Source: Clostridia bacterium
Lineage (GTDB): Bacteria > Bacillota > Clostridia > UMGS1810
Assembly (NCBI GenBank): GCA_017416845.1
Contig: JAFQBA010000049.1
Location: forward strand, 1-64,000
DNA length: 64,000 nucleotides
Direction of reading: 5' to 3'
In this document: one piece after another, positions 28,448-37,906 of the stretch
Layout: each line of letters opens with the position of its first letter
How positions within the stretch are numbered: the stretch's first letter is position 1
Program-made: the position numbers and the translations under genes
The notes under the pieces: model-generated
What the model was told of the DNA's origin: nothing
The model's input: only the letters and a program-made list of their open reading frames with translations
The model's database searches: none

Positions 28448-29662
28448 ATGTCCAAACTTAAAAATGCAGTCATTGGTCAGTCCGGCGGACCTACTACAGT
28501 AATTAATGCATCACTTGCAGGTGCTGTTTCAAGATTTTTTGAAATTGGAGAAGGCGCAACGATTTATGGCGCAGTTAACGGAATAAAGGGAATTCTCCGA
28601 GAAGAATTTCTTGATTTAAACAGCATATTTTCAAATGAGGATAATATTGATTTGCTTATGCAAACTCCATCATCATATCTTGGTTCATGCAGATATAAAC
28701 TCAAAACCGATTCCGATGAAGAGCTTAAACAAATTATAAATACCTTTGTTAAAAAAGATGTTGGGTATTTTTTCTACATAGGCGGTAACGATTCTATGGA
28801 CACCGTCATGAGACTTTCATCAATGTGTGAAGAAAACGGAATTAAAGCAATTGGAATTCCAAAAACAATAGATAACGATCTTCCCGGCACGGATCACTGC
28901 CCGGGTTTTGGAAGCTGTGCAAAATATATAGCGACCTCCATTTCGGAAATGGCTCTTGATGCAGGTTGCTATGACATTAAAAACGTTTTAATTGTTGAAA
29001 TAATGGGAAGAAATGCAGGCTGGCTCACGGCTTCATCAGCTTTGGCACGAAATGAAAAGAACTCAGCTCCGGATCTTATTTATCTTCCTGAAAAGCCTTT
29101 CGACGAGGAACGTTTCCTCTATGACATACGCCAAAAACTTTTAACCCGCGATACTGTTATTATTGCAGTATCGGAAGGTATAAAATATGCAAACGGCAAA
29201 TGTGTTGCCGAAGATTCACAAAGCTCCGCTGTTGATATGTTTGGTCACGGGCAGCTTGGAGGTGTGGGCAAAAAGCTTGAACTTCTTGTGAAAAAAAGAC
29301 TCGGTATAAAAGTGAGAAGTGTTGAACTTAATATTCCGCAGAGATGTGCAGCCCACAACGCATCGATGACAGATATTACCGAAGCATTTAATTGCGGTGC
29401 CGCAGCTGTTGATGCAGCGTTCGACGGCGAAAACGGTAAAATGATTGTTATGAAACGTACAGACAAAAAAAGATATGATGTAATTTATACAACCTCTGAC
29501 ATCAATTCAATTGCCAACAATGAAAAAATCGTTCCCGATGAATTTATTTCATCAAACGGAAACGATATTACCGAAGAATTCATTAAATACGCTGCTCCTC
29601 TTATTCAGGGAGAAAGGAAAATCAAATTTGATAATGGCATCCCTGCTTACATTAAACGCTGA
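28448..29662 (+). CDS. pfp: 6-phosphofructokinase, pyrophosphate-dependent type
   Basis: This enzyme phosphorylates fructose-6-phosphate, by sequence with pyrophosphate rather than ATP. In ATP enzymes the loop reads GGDGS; here it is GGNDS at 112-116, and the specificity Asp is present. PKTIDND has Lys at about 139, the second PPi marker. The neighbouring CPGFGSCAKYIA and EIMGRNAGW match PPi-PFKs of Clostridia. The first loop residue is Asn where most show Asp. The 404-residue form starts at ATG 28448 after AAAAGGGG. Its stop codon abuts the stop of a small opposite-strand ORF. Confidence 0.92.
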   Translation: MSKLKNAVIGQSGGPTTVINASLAGAVSRFFEIGEGATIYGAVNGIKGILREEFLDLNSIFSNEDNIDLLMQTPSSYLGSCRYKLKTDSDEELKQIINTFVKKDVGYFFYIGGNDSMDTVMRLSSMCEENGIKAIGIPKTIDNDLPGTDHCPGFGSCAKYIATSISEMALDAGCYDIKNVLIVEIMGRNAGWLTASSALARNEKNSAPDLIYLPEKPFDEERFLYDIRQKLLTRDTVIIAVSEGIKYANGKCVAEDSQSSAVDMFGHGQLGGVGKKLELLVKKRLGIKVRSVELNIPQRCAAHNASMTDITEAFNCGAAAVDAAFDGENGKMIVMKRTDKKRYDVIYTTSDINSIANNEKIVPDEFISSNGNDITEEFIKYAAPLIQGERKIKFDNGIPAYIKR

Positions 29663-29818
29663 TTATCTTTCACTTATATAAAAATTTTCCTCCGGAAAAA
29701 TAAGTTCATCAATGTCACCCTTAATGATAACATGATCATCATTAGTCTTATAAATATGAGTGTTTTGAATTTTACAATTACATGCCGTCTTATCATGTGT
29801 ATCGACATTTTGTGACAT
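29663..29818 (-). CDS. Small uncharacterised protein, 51 residues
   Basis: The frame starts with ATG at 29818, preceded by AAAGGAATG (AAGGA, about 10 nt spacing), and ends with TAA at 29663-29665. It encodes a polar 51-residue protein with a CNC motif at about 13-15 and the stretch VIIKGDIDELIFPEENF near the C-terminus. Its stop codon touches the stop of the convergent pfp gene with no base between, and no terminator separates them. It fills most of a 288-bp gap. I do not recognise it; the ribosome binding site and coding-like composition suggest it is real. Confidence 0.55.
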   Translation of the reverse strand: MSQNVDTHDKTACNCKIQNTHIYKTNDDHVIIKGDIDELIFPEENFYISER

Positions 29819-29897
29819 AAAAAATCATTCCTTTATATTGAGATTTAATAAAGCAACATTAATGACTATTATATTCACAAACATTTAGGATGATACC

Positions 29898-29945
29898 AAA
29901 AAATCCTGCCAATTATATGTAAAAAAACATAATTGGCAGGATTTA
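29898..29945 (-). terminator. Strong terminator of the pyrimidine operon
   Basis: A stem of about 18 bp (AAATCCTGCCAATTATAT with its complement) is followed by TTTTTT on the minus strand. It lies just after the last gene of the pyr run. Confidence 0.9.
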
Positions 29946-29950
29946 AATTT

Positions 29951-30499
29951 TTATTTGGCATATTTTGCCATCAGATTAGTATATTTATCTCCGGCGGTTA
30001 CAGCGGATACGAAATTTAAATTGACTTTAACTTTCTCTTTAAACATTATACCGCTACCGTCAAAGCATTGCATTGTAACAAGATTTGAATTGATTTCGGT
30101 AACAAAACCGAAATAATAATCAACTGCATCTTCAAACGCACATTCGACCGAAACAGGAATTTTGTCTGTTTGAATTTTAGAAAAAACACTGTTCCAGTTT
30201 TTCAAATCAAAACTTAGTTGTTTTTCGGGAAACAAATTCTCCTTTTTACAAACAGAATTCATAAAAGCAAGAGAGGGATTTTTGTCGCATAAAGCAATAT
30301 CGGAAATATCTTTGTTTCTGATTATTTTTACTCCATCAAATCTGAAATCGACAAAATTACCAAAACACAAAAGCGTAGACGACATGGCAATGGCATTTCC
30401 AAGCATCGACATTTCATCAATTTCATTTCTGAAAACTTCAAATAATTCACTTTTTTTAATCTTATTGGATATGAGCTTGTTGATTTCGGAATAATTCAT
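29951..30499 (-). CDS. Uncharacterised protein at the end of the pyr operon
   Basis: The 182 residues form a soluble protein without membrane segments. An N-terminal helical part (about 1-40) is followed by a beta-rich stretch with FRFDGVKIIRNKDIS (about 55-69). The C-terminal part (about 125-175) carries YYFGFVTEINSNLVTMQCFD. The two stretches look like small beta-barrel halves, as in some Clostridial proteins of unknown role; this is only an impression. ATG 30499 follows GGAAAGG. It starts 28 bp after pyrI and is closed by the strong terminator, so it is co-transcribed with the pyr genes. Function unknown. Confidence 0.75.
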   Translation of the reverse strand: MNYSEINKLISNKIKKSELFEVFRNEIDEMSMLGNAIAMSSTLLCFGNFVDFRFDGVKIIRNKDISDIALCDKNPSLAFMNSVCKKENLFPEKQLSFDLKNWNSVFSKIQTDKIPVSVECAFEDAVDYYFGFVTEINSNLVTMQCFDGSGIMFKEKVKVNLNFVSAVTAGDKYTNLMAKYAK

Positions 30500-30527
30500 A
30501 AAATCACGCCTTTCCAAAACATTGAAA

Positions 30528-30956
30528 TCATTCTTTGGTTACCTTGGGAGTTGAATCACAGTATATGCACCTGTAAATACCTTTCTCTTTATCGCTAAGC
30601 TTGAAAATGTGATGAATATCCTGTTCAATGGAAGTTATACAACGTGGATTTGAGCACTTAATAATATCAGTAATCTGAACAGGAAGCTCGGGGTGTAATT
30701 TTTTTACTTTAACACCATTTTCAATGAAATTAACTGTTATATTTGGGTCGATATACCCAAGTACATCAACATCCACAGAAATTTCGGCATCAATTTTAAT
30801 AATATCTTTTTTGCCCATTCTTTTGCTGGTAGCATTTTTTATTATTGCAATCTGACAGTCAAGAGAATCAAGATTGAGATAATGATATATTTCCATTGCT
30901 TTGCCTGATTTAATGTGGTCTATAACCAGTCCGTTTCTGATAGAATCAATATTCAT
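30528..30956 (-). CDS. pyrI: Aspartate carbamoyltransferase regulatory subunit
   Basis: PyrI binds CTP or ATP and gives allosteric control of PyrB. The 142 residues have the N-terminal allosteric domain and a C-terminal zinc domain with a CX4C (CSNPRC) and CX2C (CIYC) cluster at about 109-133, standard for the family. PyrI starts one base after the pyrB stop, so the two are coupled. Many Bacillota lack PyrI; its presence implies feedback at the enzyme level. Confidence 0.95.
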   Translation of the reverse strand: MNIDSIRNGLVIDHIKSGKAMEIYHYLNLDSLDCQIAIIKNATSKRMGKKDIIKIDAEISVDVDVLGYIDPNITVNFIENGVKVKKLHPELPVQITDIIKCSNPRCITSIEQDIHHIFKLSDKEKGIYRCIYCDSTPKVTKE

Positions 30957-31871
30957 TTATTCCACCTCCAACAGCTTGAGAATAAGAGCCATTCTGATAT
31001 ATTTGCCGTTTTTAGCCTGTTTAAAATAACAAGCACGCTTATCATCATCAACATCTGTTGTAATTTCATTAACACGAGGAAGCGGATGAAGAACAATCAT
31101 ATCTTCTTTAGCAAACTTCATTTTCTCACTGTTTAAAATACAACTGTCTTTAAGACGTTCATAATCTGCTTCGTTGAAAAATCTTTCTTTCTGAACTCTT
31201 GTCATATATAATATATCAAGCTCGGGCATTGCTTCCTCAATGCTTGTATATTCACTATATGGAACATTATTCTTTTCAAGAACATCGTTTTTAATATAAT
31301 CCGGAAGTCGAAGCTCGCTTGGTGAAATAAGAACAAATTTAATGTTTTTATATCTTGTCATTGCAGAAATTAGCGAATGTACAGTTCTGCCAAACTTCAA
31401 ATCACCGCAAAGACCAATCGTTAAATTGTCCAAACCACCTTTTTCGCGTTTTATGGTAAGGAGATCGGTAAGGGTTTGCGTGGGATGATTATGACCACCG
31501 TCACCTGCATTGATTATGGGTACGTCAGATTTCATTGATGCAACCATCGGGGCACCTTCTTTAAAATGGCGCATAGCAATAATATCAGCATAAAAACTTA
31601 CAACCCTAACGGTGTCGGATATGCTCTCCCCTTTTGCTGCAGAGCTTGAAGCAGCCTCTGAAAAACCAAGCACACTTCCCCCAAGTTCAAGCATTGCAGC
31701 CTCAAAACTTAATCTTGTTCTTGTGGAAGGTTCAAAAAACAGTGTTGCTATTTTTTTGTGTTTGCATTTTTCCTGATACTTTTCAGGATTATCGATAATA
31801 TCATTCGCTACATCAATAAGTTCATCAATTTCAGTAACTGAAAGATCGGAAATATCTATCAAATGTCTCAT
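30957..31871 (-). CDS. pyrB: Aspartate carbamoyltransferase catalytic subunit
   Basis: PyrB makes N-carbamoyl-aspartate from carbamoyl phosphate and aspartate. The 304 residues include the carbamoyl-phosphate motif [22 protein letters not shown] and [12 protein letters not shown] 31871 follows AAGG; the TTG three codons earlier is too close to it. Adjacent to pyrI, with which it forms the dodecamer. Confidence 0.97.
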   Translation of the reverse strand: MRHLIDISDLSVTEIDELIDVANDIIDNPEKYQEKCKHKKIATLFFEPSTRTRLSFEAAMLELGGSVLGFSEAASSSAAKGESISDTVRVVSFYADIIAMRHFKEGAPMVASMKSDVPIINAGDGGHNHPTQTLTDLLTIKREKGGLDNLTIGLCGDLKFGRTVHSLISAMTRYKNIKFVLISPSELRLPDYIKNDVLEKNNVPYSEYTSIEEAMPELDILYMTRVQKERFFNEADYERLKDSCILNSEKMKFAKEDMIVLHPLPRVNEITTDVDDDKRACYFKQAKNGKYIRMALILKLLEVE

Positions 31872-31895
31872 TGGTATCAATCCTTATAATTTAAA

Positions 31896-32531
31896 TTAGT
31901 TGTTAATCCAGCTTTCATCAGAGGGATTATTTCTAAATTTGATGAGTCTTTCAACATCAGATTCTTTAATATATCCGCTTTCAGCGGCAACTTTTGCAAT
32001 GGTATCAAAATCACAGAGACTGTAGTTGATAACATCAGCTTCTTTAAGTCTGTCAAGACCTTTCTGCATGCCATATGTAAAGATGCTAACAATACCGAGA
32101 ACCTCTGCACCGGCTTCACGAAGAACATTAACAACCTCGATACAACTTCCGCCTGTGGAAATAAGGTCTTCAACAACAACGACTTTCTGACCTTTTTCAA
32201 GCTTTCCTTCAATCTGATTCTGACGACCGTGGTCTTTGGAGCCACTTCTTACATAACCCATAGGCATATCAAGAAGATGAGCGGTGATTGCAGCGTGTGC
32301 AATACCTGCTGTGGATGTTCCCATAAGAACCTCGGCATCGGGATAGTATTTTTTCACAAGTTCTGCAAGTCCGGTTTCAACATCGCCTCTGACCTTTACA
32401 TCAGAAAGAGTGAGTCTGTTATCACAGTATATGGGACTTTTAATACCGCTTGCCCATGTGAAAGGCTCGTCAGGACGGAAGAAAACAGCTTGAATTGACA
32501 ACAAATCTTTAGCAATAGTAATTTTATCCAT
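31896..32531 (-). CDS. pyrE: Orotate phosphoribosyltransferase
   Basis: PyrE joins orotate to PRPP giving OMP. The 211 residues contain the PRPP-loop [14 protein letters not shown] and [15 protein letters not shown], the flexible catalytic loop with its lysine. ATG follows GGAG. It sits between pyrF and pyrB. Confidence 0.96.
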   Translation of the reverse strand: MDKITIAKDLLSIQAVFFRPDEPFTWASGIKSPIYCDNRLTLSDVKVRGDVETGLAELVKKYYPDAEVLMGTSTAGIAHAAITAHLLDMPMGYVRSGSKDHGRQNQIEGKLEKGQKVVVVEDLISTGGSCIEVVNVLREAGAEVLGIVSIFTYGMQKGLDRLKEADVINYSLCDFDTIAKVAAESGYIKESDVERLIKFRNNPSDESWINN

Positions 32532-32558
32532 TATAATAATCTCCTTTAAAATTAAATA

Positions 32559-33257
32559 TTAACCGACAAATTCATCAACACATCTTTTGTATGCTGCAAC
32601 AGGATCTTCTGCAGCGGTTATGGGTCTACCCACAACAATGTAATCTGAACCGATTTCTTTTGCTTTTGCAGGTGTTGTAATTCTAACCTGGTCACCAACA
32701 TCACCATCAGCAAATCTAATGCCGGGAGTGACAGTCATAAATGAAGCACCGCATTTTTCTTTAACGCTGCCGGCTTCGAGAGGAGAACAAACAACACCAT
32801 CGAGTCCGCTTTCGGCGGCGTTTTTAGCGTAGTGAAGAACAACATCTTCAAGTTTATGATCAATCAAAAGATCATTTTGCATTCTTTCTTCGCTTGTTGA
32901 AGTGAGCTGTGTAACAGCAATAAGAAGAGGTCTTTCACCCTCACCGGAAGAGAGTCCTTCAATTGCAGCTTCCATCATTGCTTTTGTACCAAATGCATGA
33001 ACATTGCACATGTCAACTCCAAGACCGGCAAGAACTGCCATTGATTTTCTTACTGTATTTGGAATATCACAGAGTTTTAAATCAAGAAAAATTTTGTGAC
33101 CTCTTTTTTTGATTTCACTTACAATTTCGGGACCTGCAGAATAGAATAGTTCCATTCCGATTTTCACAAATGGTTTAACATCGGTGAATAAATCAAGAAA
33201 ATCGAGAACTTTCTTTTTGCTGTCAAAATCACATGCAATAATAACATCTTTACCCAT
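32559..33257 (-). CDS. pyrF: Orotidine 5'-phosphate decarboxylase
   Basis: PyrF decarboxylates OMP to UMP. The 232 residues show the active-site [11 protein letters not shown] (Asp-Lys-x-x-Asp) and the phosphate-binding [22 protein letters not shown]. It shares one base with the pyrD stop. Confidence 0.97.
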   Translation of the reverse strand: MGKDVIIACDFDSKKKVLDFLDLFTDVKPFVKIGMELFYSAGPEIVSEIKKRGHKIFLDLKLCDIPNTVRKSMAVLAGLGVDMCNVHAFGTKAMMEAAIEGLSSGEGERPLLIAVTQLTSTSEERMQNDLLIDHKLEDVVLHYAKNAAESGLDGVVCSPLEAGSVKEKCGASFMTVTPGIRFADGDVGDQVRITTPAKAKEIGSDYIVVGRPITAAEDPVAAYKRCVDEFVG

Positions 33258-34168
33258 TAATGAGCACCTCCGATAATATCTGATAATTTATTTATATTAT
33301 ATTTTTCCATAACACGTGGTAAATCTTCGATAATGTCTTTGCAAATACAGGGATTAATGAGATTTGCAGCTCCTACCTGAACTCCGGTTGCACCTGCAAG
33401 CATCATTTCAAGAACATCTTCACTACTGCTTACTCCACCCATACCAATAATGGGAATTGAAACTGCTTCATACACCTGATATACCATTCTGACAGCAACA
33501 GGAAATATTGCATTACCGGAGAATCCACCCATTTTGTTTGCTATAACGGGTTTTTTCGTGTTAAGATTGATTCTCATACCAAGAAGCGTATTAATAAGTG
33601 AAATACCATCTGCGCCTCCTGCTTCACAAGCTTTTGCAATTTCTGTTATATCTGTAACATTGGGACTGAGTTTTATGTACACGGGTTTATTTGTAACTTT
33701 TTTTACAGCCTCGGTAACTTTTTGAGCATCCGAAGCATTTGTTCCAAAGCTCATGCCTCCTCCGTGAACATTAGGACAGCTGATGTTAACTTCAATAAGA
33801 CCAACTTGTTCTTCACAATCCAAAAGTTCGCAGGTATAAACATATTCATCAACAGAAAAACCACCAACATTTGCAATGACTTTTTTATTGAAACATTTTT
33901 TGAGTTTGGGAAGTTCTTCATTTATAACAGCATGTACACCGGGATTTTGGAGACCAACCGAGTTTATCATACCCGAAACGCACTCGGCAATTCGAGGTGT
34001 TGGGTTGCCAAATCGAGGATCCTTTGTTGTGCCTTTAAAAGAAAAGCTGCCTAAAATGTTAATGTCATAAATTTCAGCAAATTCATATCCGTATCCGAAT
34101 GTGCCGGATGCCGGAATAATCGGATTATCCAATTTAAGACCTGAAAGCGTAACGCTTAAATCTACCAT
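33257..34168 (-). CDS. pyrD: Dihydroorotate dehydrogenase, NAD-type catalytic subunit (class 1B)
   Basis: PyrD oxidises dihydroorotate with FMN. The 303 residues contain the active cysteine region [13 protein letters not shown], where Cys replaces the Ser of class 2, and [17 protein letters not shown]. Together with PyrK encoded upstream and overlapping by 7 nt it forms the NAD-linked PyrDK complex. Confidence 0.96.
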   Translation of the reverse strand: MVDLSVTLSGLKLDNPIIPASGTFGYGYEFAEIYDINILGSFSFKGTTKDPRFGNPTPRIAECVSGMINSVGLQNPGVHAVINEELPKLKKCFNKKVIANVGGFSVDEYVYTCELLDCEEQVGLIEVNISCPNVHGGGMSFGTNASDAQKVTEAVKKVTNKPVYIKLSPNVTDITEIAKACEAGGADGISLINTLLGMRINLNTKKPVIANKMGGFSGNAIFPVAVRMVYQVYEAVSIPIIGMGGVSSSEDVLEMMLAGATGVQVGAANLINPCICKDIIEDLPRVMEKYNINKLSDIIGGAH

Positions 34169-34887
34169 ATAATCTCCTCCTTAACAAGAACAGGACCATC
34201 TTTACAAATTCGTTTGTTGCCGTATTTGGTTTTGCAACTACATCCCATGCACGCACCAAATCCACATCCCATTCTTTCTTCAAACGAAAACTGACCTGAT
34301 GTACTTGTAGCATCATATATTGCTTTTAGCATAGGTTCCGGACCGCATGTATAGAAATAGTCATAAGACAAATCTTTTAAAGCATCGGTTACAAACCCTT
34401 TTTTTCCATATGAACCGTCAACTGTTGTTATATACACCGAATCACAAATTTCAGAAAAATCTTTTTCATAAAAAACATCATCGGATGAGTTGAACCCAAG
34501 TATGGCAACGACTTTTTTGTTCATCGCCTTAAGCTTTTTTGCAAGATTAAACATAGGTGGTACACCTACCCCACCACCAATAACCAAAACATTGTTGCCG
34601 CAATCAAGATTATATCCGTTGCCAAGACCTGTTAGAATGTCGAGATTACCACATTTCATTTTCGACATTTGTTCGGTACCATTGCCTACAACCTTATATA
34701 TAAGAGTGAGAGTTTTGCTGTCATAATCACATACTGAAATTGGTCGTCTCAGATAAAGACCTTCAATCTTGATATTTACAAACTGACCTGATGCGGTAAT
34801 GTCGGATGTATCACCGGAAAGTATCATTTTAAAAACATCTTTTGCGATTTTTTCGTTTGAAATTATTGAGAAAATACTTTGTTTCAT
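34162..34887 (-). CDS. pyrK: Dihydroorotate dehydrogenase electron transfer subunit
   Basis: PyrK carries FAD and a 2Fe-2S cluster and passes electrons from PyrD to NAD. The 241 residues show RRPISVCDYD, the FAD-binding motif, GGGVGVPPMFNLAK, and the C-terminal cluster CGFGACMGCSC plus a later Cys. ATG 34887 follows GAGGTG; a GTG three codons earlier overlaps that site. Confidence 0.96.
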   Translation of the reverse strand: MKQSIFSIISNEKIAKDVFKMILSGDTSDITASGQFVNIKIEGLYLRRPISVCDYDSKTLTLIYKVVGNGTEQMSKMKCGNLDILTGLGNGYNLDCGNNVLVIGGGVGVPPMFNLAKKLKAMNKKVVAILGFNSSDDVFYEKDFSEICDSVYITTVDGSYGKKGFVTDALKDLSYDYFYTCGPEPMLKAIYDATSTSGQFSFEERMGCGFGACMGCSCKTKYGNKRICKDGPVLVKEEIIW

Positions 34888-34923
34888 AGTTTTCACCTCT
34901 TGGTTTACATAATTATATTATTG

Positions 34924-36159
34924 TTAATTATCAAAAAATCTGATTTCACCATCAATAATATTTCCTACACATCTGCCATAAACATCGATTCCTTCAAACG
35001 GAGAACTTTTACCCATAGAAATAAAGTTGTTGGGGGAAACTGTATATTTTTGTGATAAATCATAAATACAAAGATTCACTCCGTTGAAACTGTCAAGAAA
35101 ACGTTTCGCAGGATTAATACTCATAAGCTCAATAAGCTTTTCAAGACTGATAATTCCCTTTTTTACGAGATAAGTGTATAGAACAGGAAAAGCTGTTTCC
35201 AGCCCCACAACGCCCATGTTACTTCCACGAAGTCCTTTGTTTTTCTCTTCTGCACTGTGAGGAGCATGATCAGTGGCAATCATATCAATTGTACCGTCTT
35301 TAATTCCTTTAATAAGAGCAAGCCTGTCTTCTTCGCTTCTGATAGGAGGATTCATTTTGAATCTACCTTCGTCTTTTATGTCCATATCATTCATAATAAG
35401 ATAGTGAGGTGCGGTTTCGCATGTAATGTCTACCCCATCTTTTTTTGCTTGTCTTATCGCCTCAACGCTTTCTTTGGTTGAAATGTGACAAACATGATAA
35501 GAAACCCCTGTTTCCTTTGCCAGTTCAATATCTCTTTGAATTGGAAGATACTCACTCTGTGAACATATTCCGGGTATATTATTTTCTTTTGCAAACTGAC
35601 CGTCATGTATAACTCCGCCATTAAGAAGCGAATTTTCTTCGCAATGGGCACTGATGATTTTGGAAAGCGATTTTGCTTTAAGCATAGCTTGCATCATTAT
35701 TTCGGAACTTTGTACACCTTTTCCGTCGTCAGAAAATCCAACAACATAAGGTGCCATTGTTTCCATATCGGCAAGGACTTTACCGTCTTCATTCACTGTA
35801 ATTGAACCAAATGGCAAAACATTACATTTGGCGTCTTTTTCAATAAGATCAAGCTGAATGTTCAGATTGTCCAAACTATCGGGCACAGGCTTCAAATTTG
35901 GCATTGTACAAACAGTGTTATAACCCGATTTTAAAGCTGCGGTGCTACCGGTAGCGATTGTTTCTTTGTATGAAAAGCCCGGTTCACGAAGATGAACATG
36001 TACATCAACAAATCCCGGAAATATATATAATCCTTCACAATCATAACATACGGCTTCATCGTCAAAAGCCGGTAAAATCTTATTGTCCATTACACTAAAA
36101 GATTGTTTTACAAAAGTATTATTAGTATAAACATAGGCATTTTTTATCGAGAATTTCAA
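34924..36159 (-). CDS. pyrC: Dihydroorotase
   Basis: PyrC cyclises carbamoyl-aspartate to dihydroorotate. The 411 residues are a class I dihydroorotase with the metal motif DVHVHLREPG at about 52-61, GFSDDGKGV, and ATDHAPHSAEEK near 296. The start is TTG at 36159, 9 nt after GGAG; there is no better ATG. It heads the seven-gene pyrC-K-D-F-E-B-I operon. No carA/carB is in the window. Confidence 0.95.
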   Translation of the reverse strand: MKFSIKNAYVYTNNTFVKQSFSVMDNKILPAFDDEAVCYDCEGLYIFPGFVDVHVHLREPGFSYKETIATGSTAALKSGYNTVCTMPNLKPVPDSLDNLNIQLDLIEKDAKCNVLPFGSITVNEDGKVLADMETMAPYVVGFSDDGKGVQSSEIMMQAMLKAKSLSKIISAHCEENSLLNGGVIHDGQFAKENNIPGICSQSEYLPIQRDIELAKETGVSYHVCHISTKESVEAIRQAKKDGVDITCETAPHYLIMNDMDIKDEGRFKMNPPIRSEEDRLALIKGIKDGTIDMIATDHAPHSAEEKNKGLRGSNMGVVGLETAFPVLYTYLVKKGIISLEKLIELMSINPAKRFLDSFNGVNLCIYDLSQKYTVSPNNFISMGKSSPFEGIDVYGRCVGNIIDGEIRFFDN

Positions 36160-36188
36160 TCACATCATCTCCTAAACATACTCTTGTA

Positions 36189-36217
36189 ATTTTATCATAT
36201 TATTTATATATTGTCAA
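36189..36217 (-). promoter_or_regulatory. Strong predicted promoter of the pyrimidine operon
   Basis: On the minus strand a perfect TTGACA, a 17-nt spacer and TAAAAT give a start point only about 20 nt before pyrC. There is no room for a PyrR-type attenuator or a leader peptide. Confidence 0.85.
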
Positions 36218-36260
36218 GAAATTAACAGCTAATAAGCTTTAATTATTATATAAATATCAG

Positions 36261-36289
36261 TTGAAATTTTCAATTATTTGTGTTATAAT
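36261..36289 (+). promoter_or_regulatory. Predicted promoter for the HAD phosphatase gene
   Basis: TTGAAA, a 17-nt spacer and a perfect TATAAT lie about 38 bp before the start codon. Confidence 0.75.
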
Positions 36290-36327
36290 GATTTAAAATA
36301 TTTTATGACCTCAAGGAGCACGATATC

Positions 36328-37113
36328 ATGGAACAGATTCTAAATAAAAAAGGTTTTATATGTGACATGGACGGTGTTATATATCATGGCGAGAAAATTC
36401 TTGACGGAGTTTCTGATTTTGTTAATTGGATGATAAATACAGGGAAAAAATTTGTTTTTTTAACTAACAGTCCCGAAAAAACTCCGCACGAACTAAGCAT
36501 GAAACTTGAAAGAATGGGACTTTCTGTTCCTCATTCGAATTTTTACACAAGCGCTATGGCAACTGCCGCATTTCTCAGTTCGCAAAATCCCGGATGTACA
36601 GCATATGTAATTGGTGAGGCAGCACTGACAAAAGCACTTTATGATCAAAACATCTATATGAATGATGTTAATCCTGATTATGTTGTTGTTGGCGAAACAA
36701 GAACATATAATTTTGAAAAAATCGAAAAAGCCATTGAACTTGTAAATAAAGGAGCCAAACTTATTGGTGCCAACCCTGATATTACAGGTCCCACAATCAA
36801 AGGAATTATGCCTGCAACCGGGTCGTTGATTGCACCGATTGAAATTGCTACAGGGAAAAAAGCATATTTTGTTGGTAAACCGAATCCTCTTATGCTTCGT
36901 CACGGGCTTAAAAAGCTAAACTGTCATAGTGACGAAATTGCTTTTATTGGTGACAGAATGGATACAGATATAATAGCCGGTATTGAATCTAATGTCGACA
37001 CAATACTTGTTCTCTCCGGTGTAACATCCAGAGAAGATATTGATAAATTTCCATACAGACCAAAGTATATTCTCAATGGTGTTGGTGATATTTTAAATAT
37101 TAATATCAAATAA
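36328..37113 (+). CDS. HAD superfamily phosphatase, NagD-like
   Basis: The 261 residues match the HAD IIA subfamily (NagD, p-nitrophenyl phosphatase). Motif I CDMDGVIYHG has the two aspartates at about 13 and 15, motif II is LTNSPEKTP, and motif III is IGDRMDTDIIAGIES. The cap domain is of the C2 type. Substrate is not predictable; NagD relatives act on nucleoside and sugar monophosphates. Start follows AAGGAG. It is a single-gene unit with its own promoter and terminator. Two upstream matches, the minus-strand pyrC and this gene, diverge. Confidence 0.9.
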   Translation: MEQILNKKGFICDMDGVIYHGEKILDGVSDFVNWMINTGKKFVFLTNSPEKTPHELSMKLERMGLSVPHSNFYTSAMATAAFLSSQNPGCTAYVIGEAALTKALYDQNIYMNDVNPDYVVVGETRTYNFEKIEKAIELVNKGAKLIGANPDITGPTIKGIMPATGSLIAPIEIATGKKAYFVGKPNPLMLRHGLKKLNCHSDEIAFIGDRMDTDIIAGIESNVDTILVLSGVTSREDIDKFPYRPKYILNGVGDILNINIK

Positions 37114-37144
37114 AAAAAGCGAAGCAATGCTTCGCTTTTTAAAA
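37114..37144. terminator. Bidirectional terminator between the HAD and double-cupin genes
   Basis: AAAAAGCGAAGC pairs with GCTTCGCTTTTT around a 3-nt loop; both strands end in U tracts, serving the two convergent genes. Confidence 0.9.
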
Positions 37145-37888
37145 TTCAAATAACTCAGAATTATGTGAGCCTGTGTTAGAATTTTCAGCAATAACAACTT
37201 TTGCATTTTCACTTAAAAATACATGATGCCATGCTCCTTTTTTCACATTATAAAATTTGTATTTTTCCATATCAACACGTACAAGTGAATCAGGCTCACC
37301 AACCATCAGTGAAGCAGAGCCTTCTATGAGGATAAACACTTCATCAGTCATATTATGACGTTCAACACGTTTGAAATTATTCTCATCAAAGTTTTCGGAA
37401 TAATTAATCATGGCCGCAGTCCACTTATCATACTCAATTACTCTTGAATAGCCTCGCCCGGTATACTCTTTAATGTCAACTAAATCCCTTGAAATATTTT
37501 TATCACAGGATAAACCGGAAAATTCTATCTCAGACGATTTATCGCTGTTTTCAGAGCCGGTATTTGAATTTTCAACAACAATAACATTAGCATCTTCACT
37601 AACAAAAAGTGCATGCCACGTTCCTTTTTTTACATTATAAAATTTAAACTTATCCATGGTTATGCGAAACAAATTATTAAGTTCCCCAACTATGAGAGTT
37701 GCAGAACCTTTGGTAAGAATAAAAGTTTCATCTGTTTCGTTATGTCTGCTTACGGATGAAAAATTTTTTTCACAAAAATTATCGGAATAATTGATGGAGG
37801 CAACAGTCCATGCATCATATTCTACAACTCTTGAATAACCTTCACTGCGATAATCTTTAATATCTATGTAATTAGCTATACTATTCAT
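37139..37888 (-). CDS. Tandem double-cupin protein
   Basis: The 249 residues consist of two cupin copies (about 5-112 and 135-245) that agree over most of their length: each has a YSRVVEYD or YSRVIEYD strand, RHNxTDExFIL with the metal histidine and glutamate, FYNVKKGxWH with a second histidine, and ENSNTGS at its end. The copies are near-identical at the motifs, so the duplication is rather recent. The linker (112-135) is polar. It lies 18 bp after a TIM-barrel isomerase-like gene, with which it may act on a sugar or cyclitol. Substrate unknown. Confidence 0.88.
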   Translation of the reverse strand: MNSIANYIDIKDYRSEGYSRVVEYDAWTVASINYSDNFCEKNFSSVSRHNETDETFILTKGSATLIVGELNNLFRITMDKFKFYNVKKGTWHALFVSEDANVIVVENSNTGSENSDKSSEIEFSGLSCDKNISRDLVDIKEYTGRGYSRVIEYDKWTAAMINYSENFDENNFKRVERHNMTDEVFILIEGSASLMVGEPDSLVRVDMEKYKFYNVKKGAWHHVFLSENAKVVIAENSNTGSHNSELFEF

Positions 37889-37906
37889 TTTAATTCTCCG
37901 GTAAAA

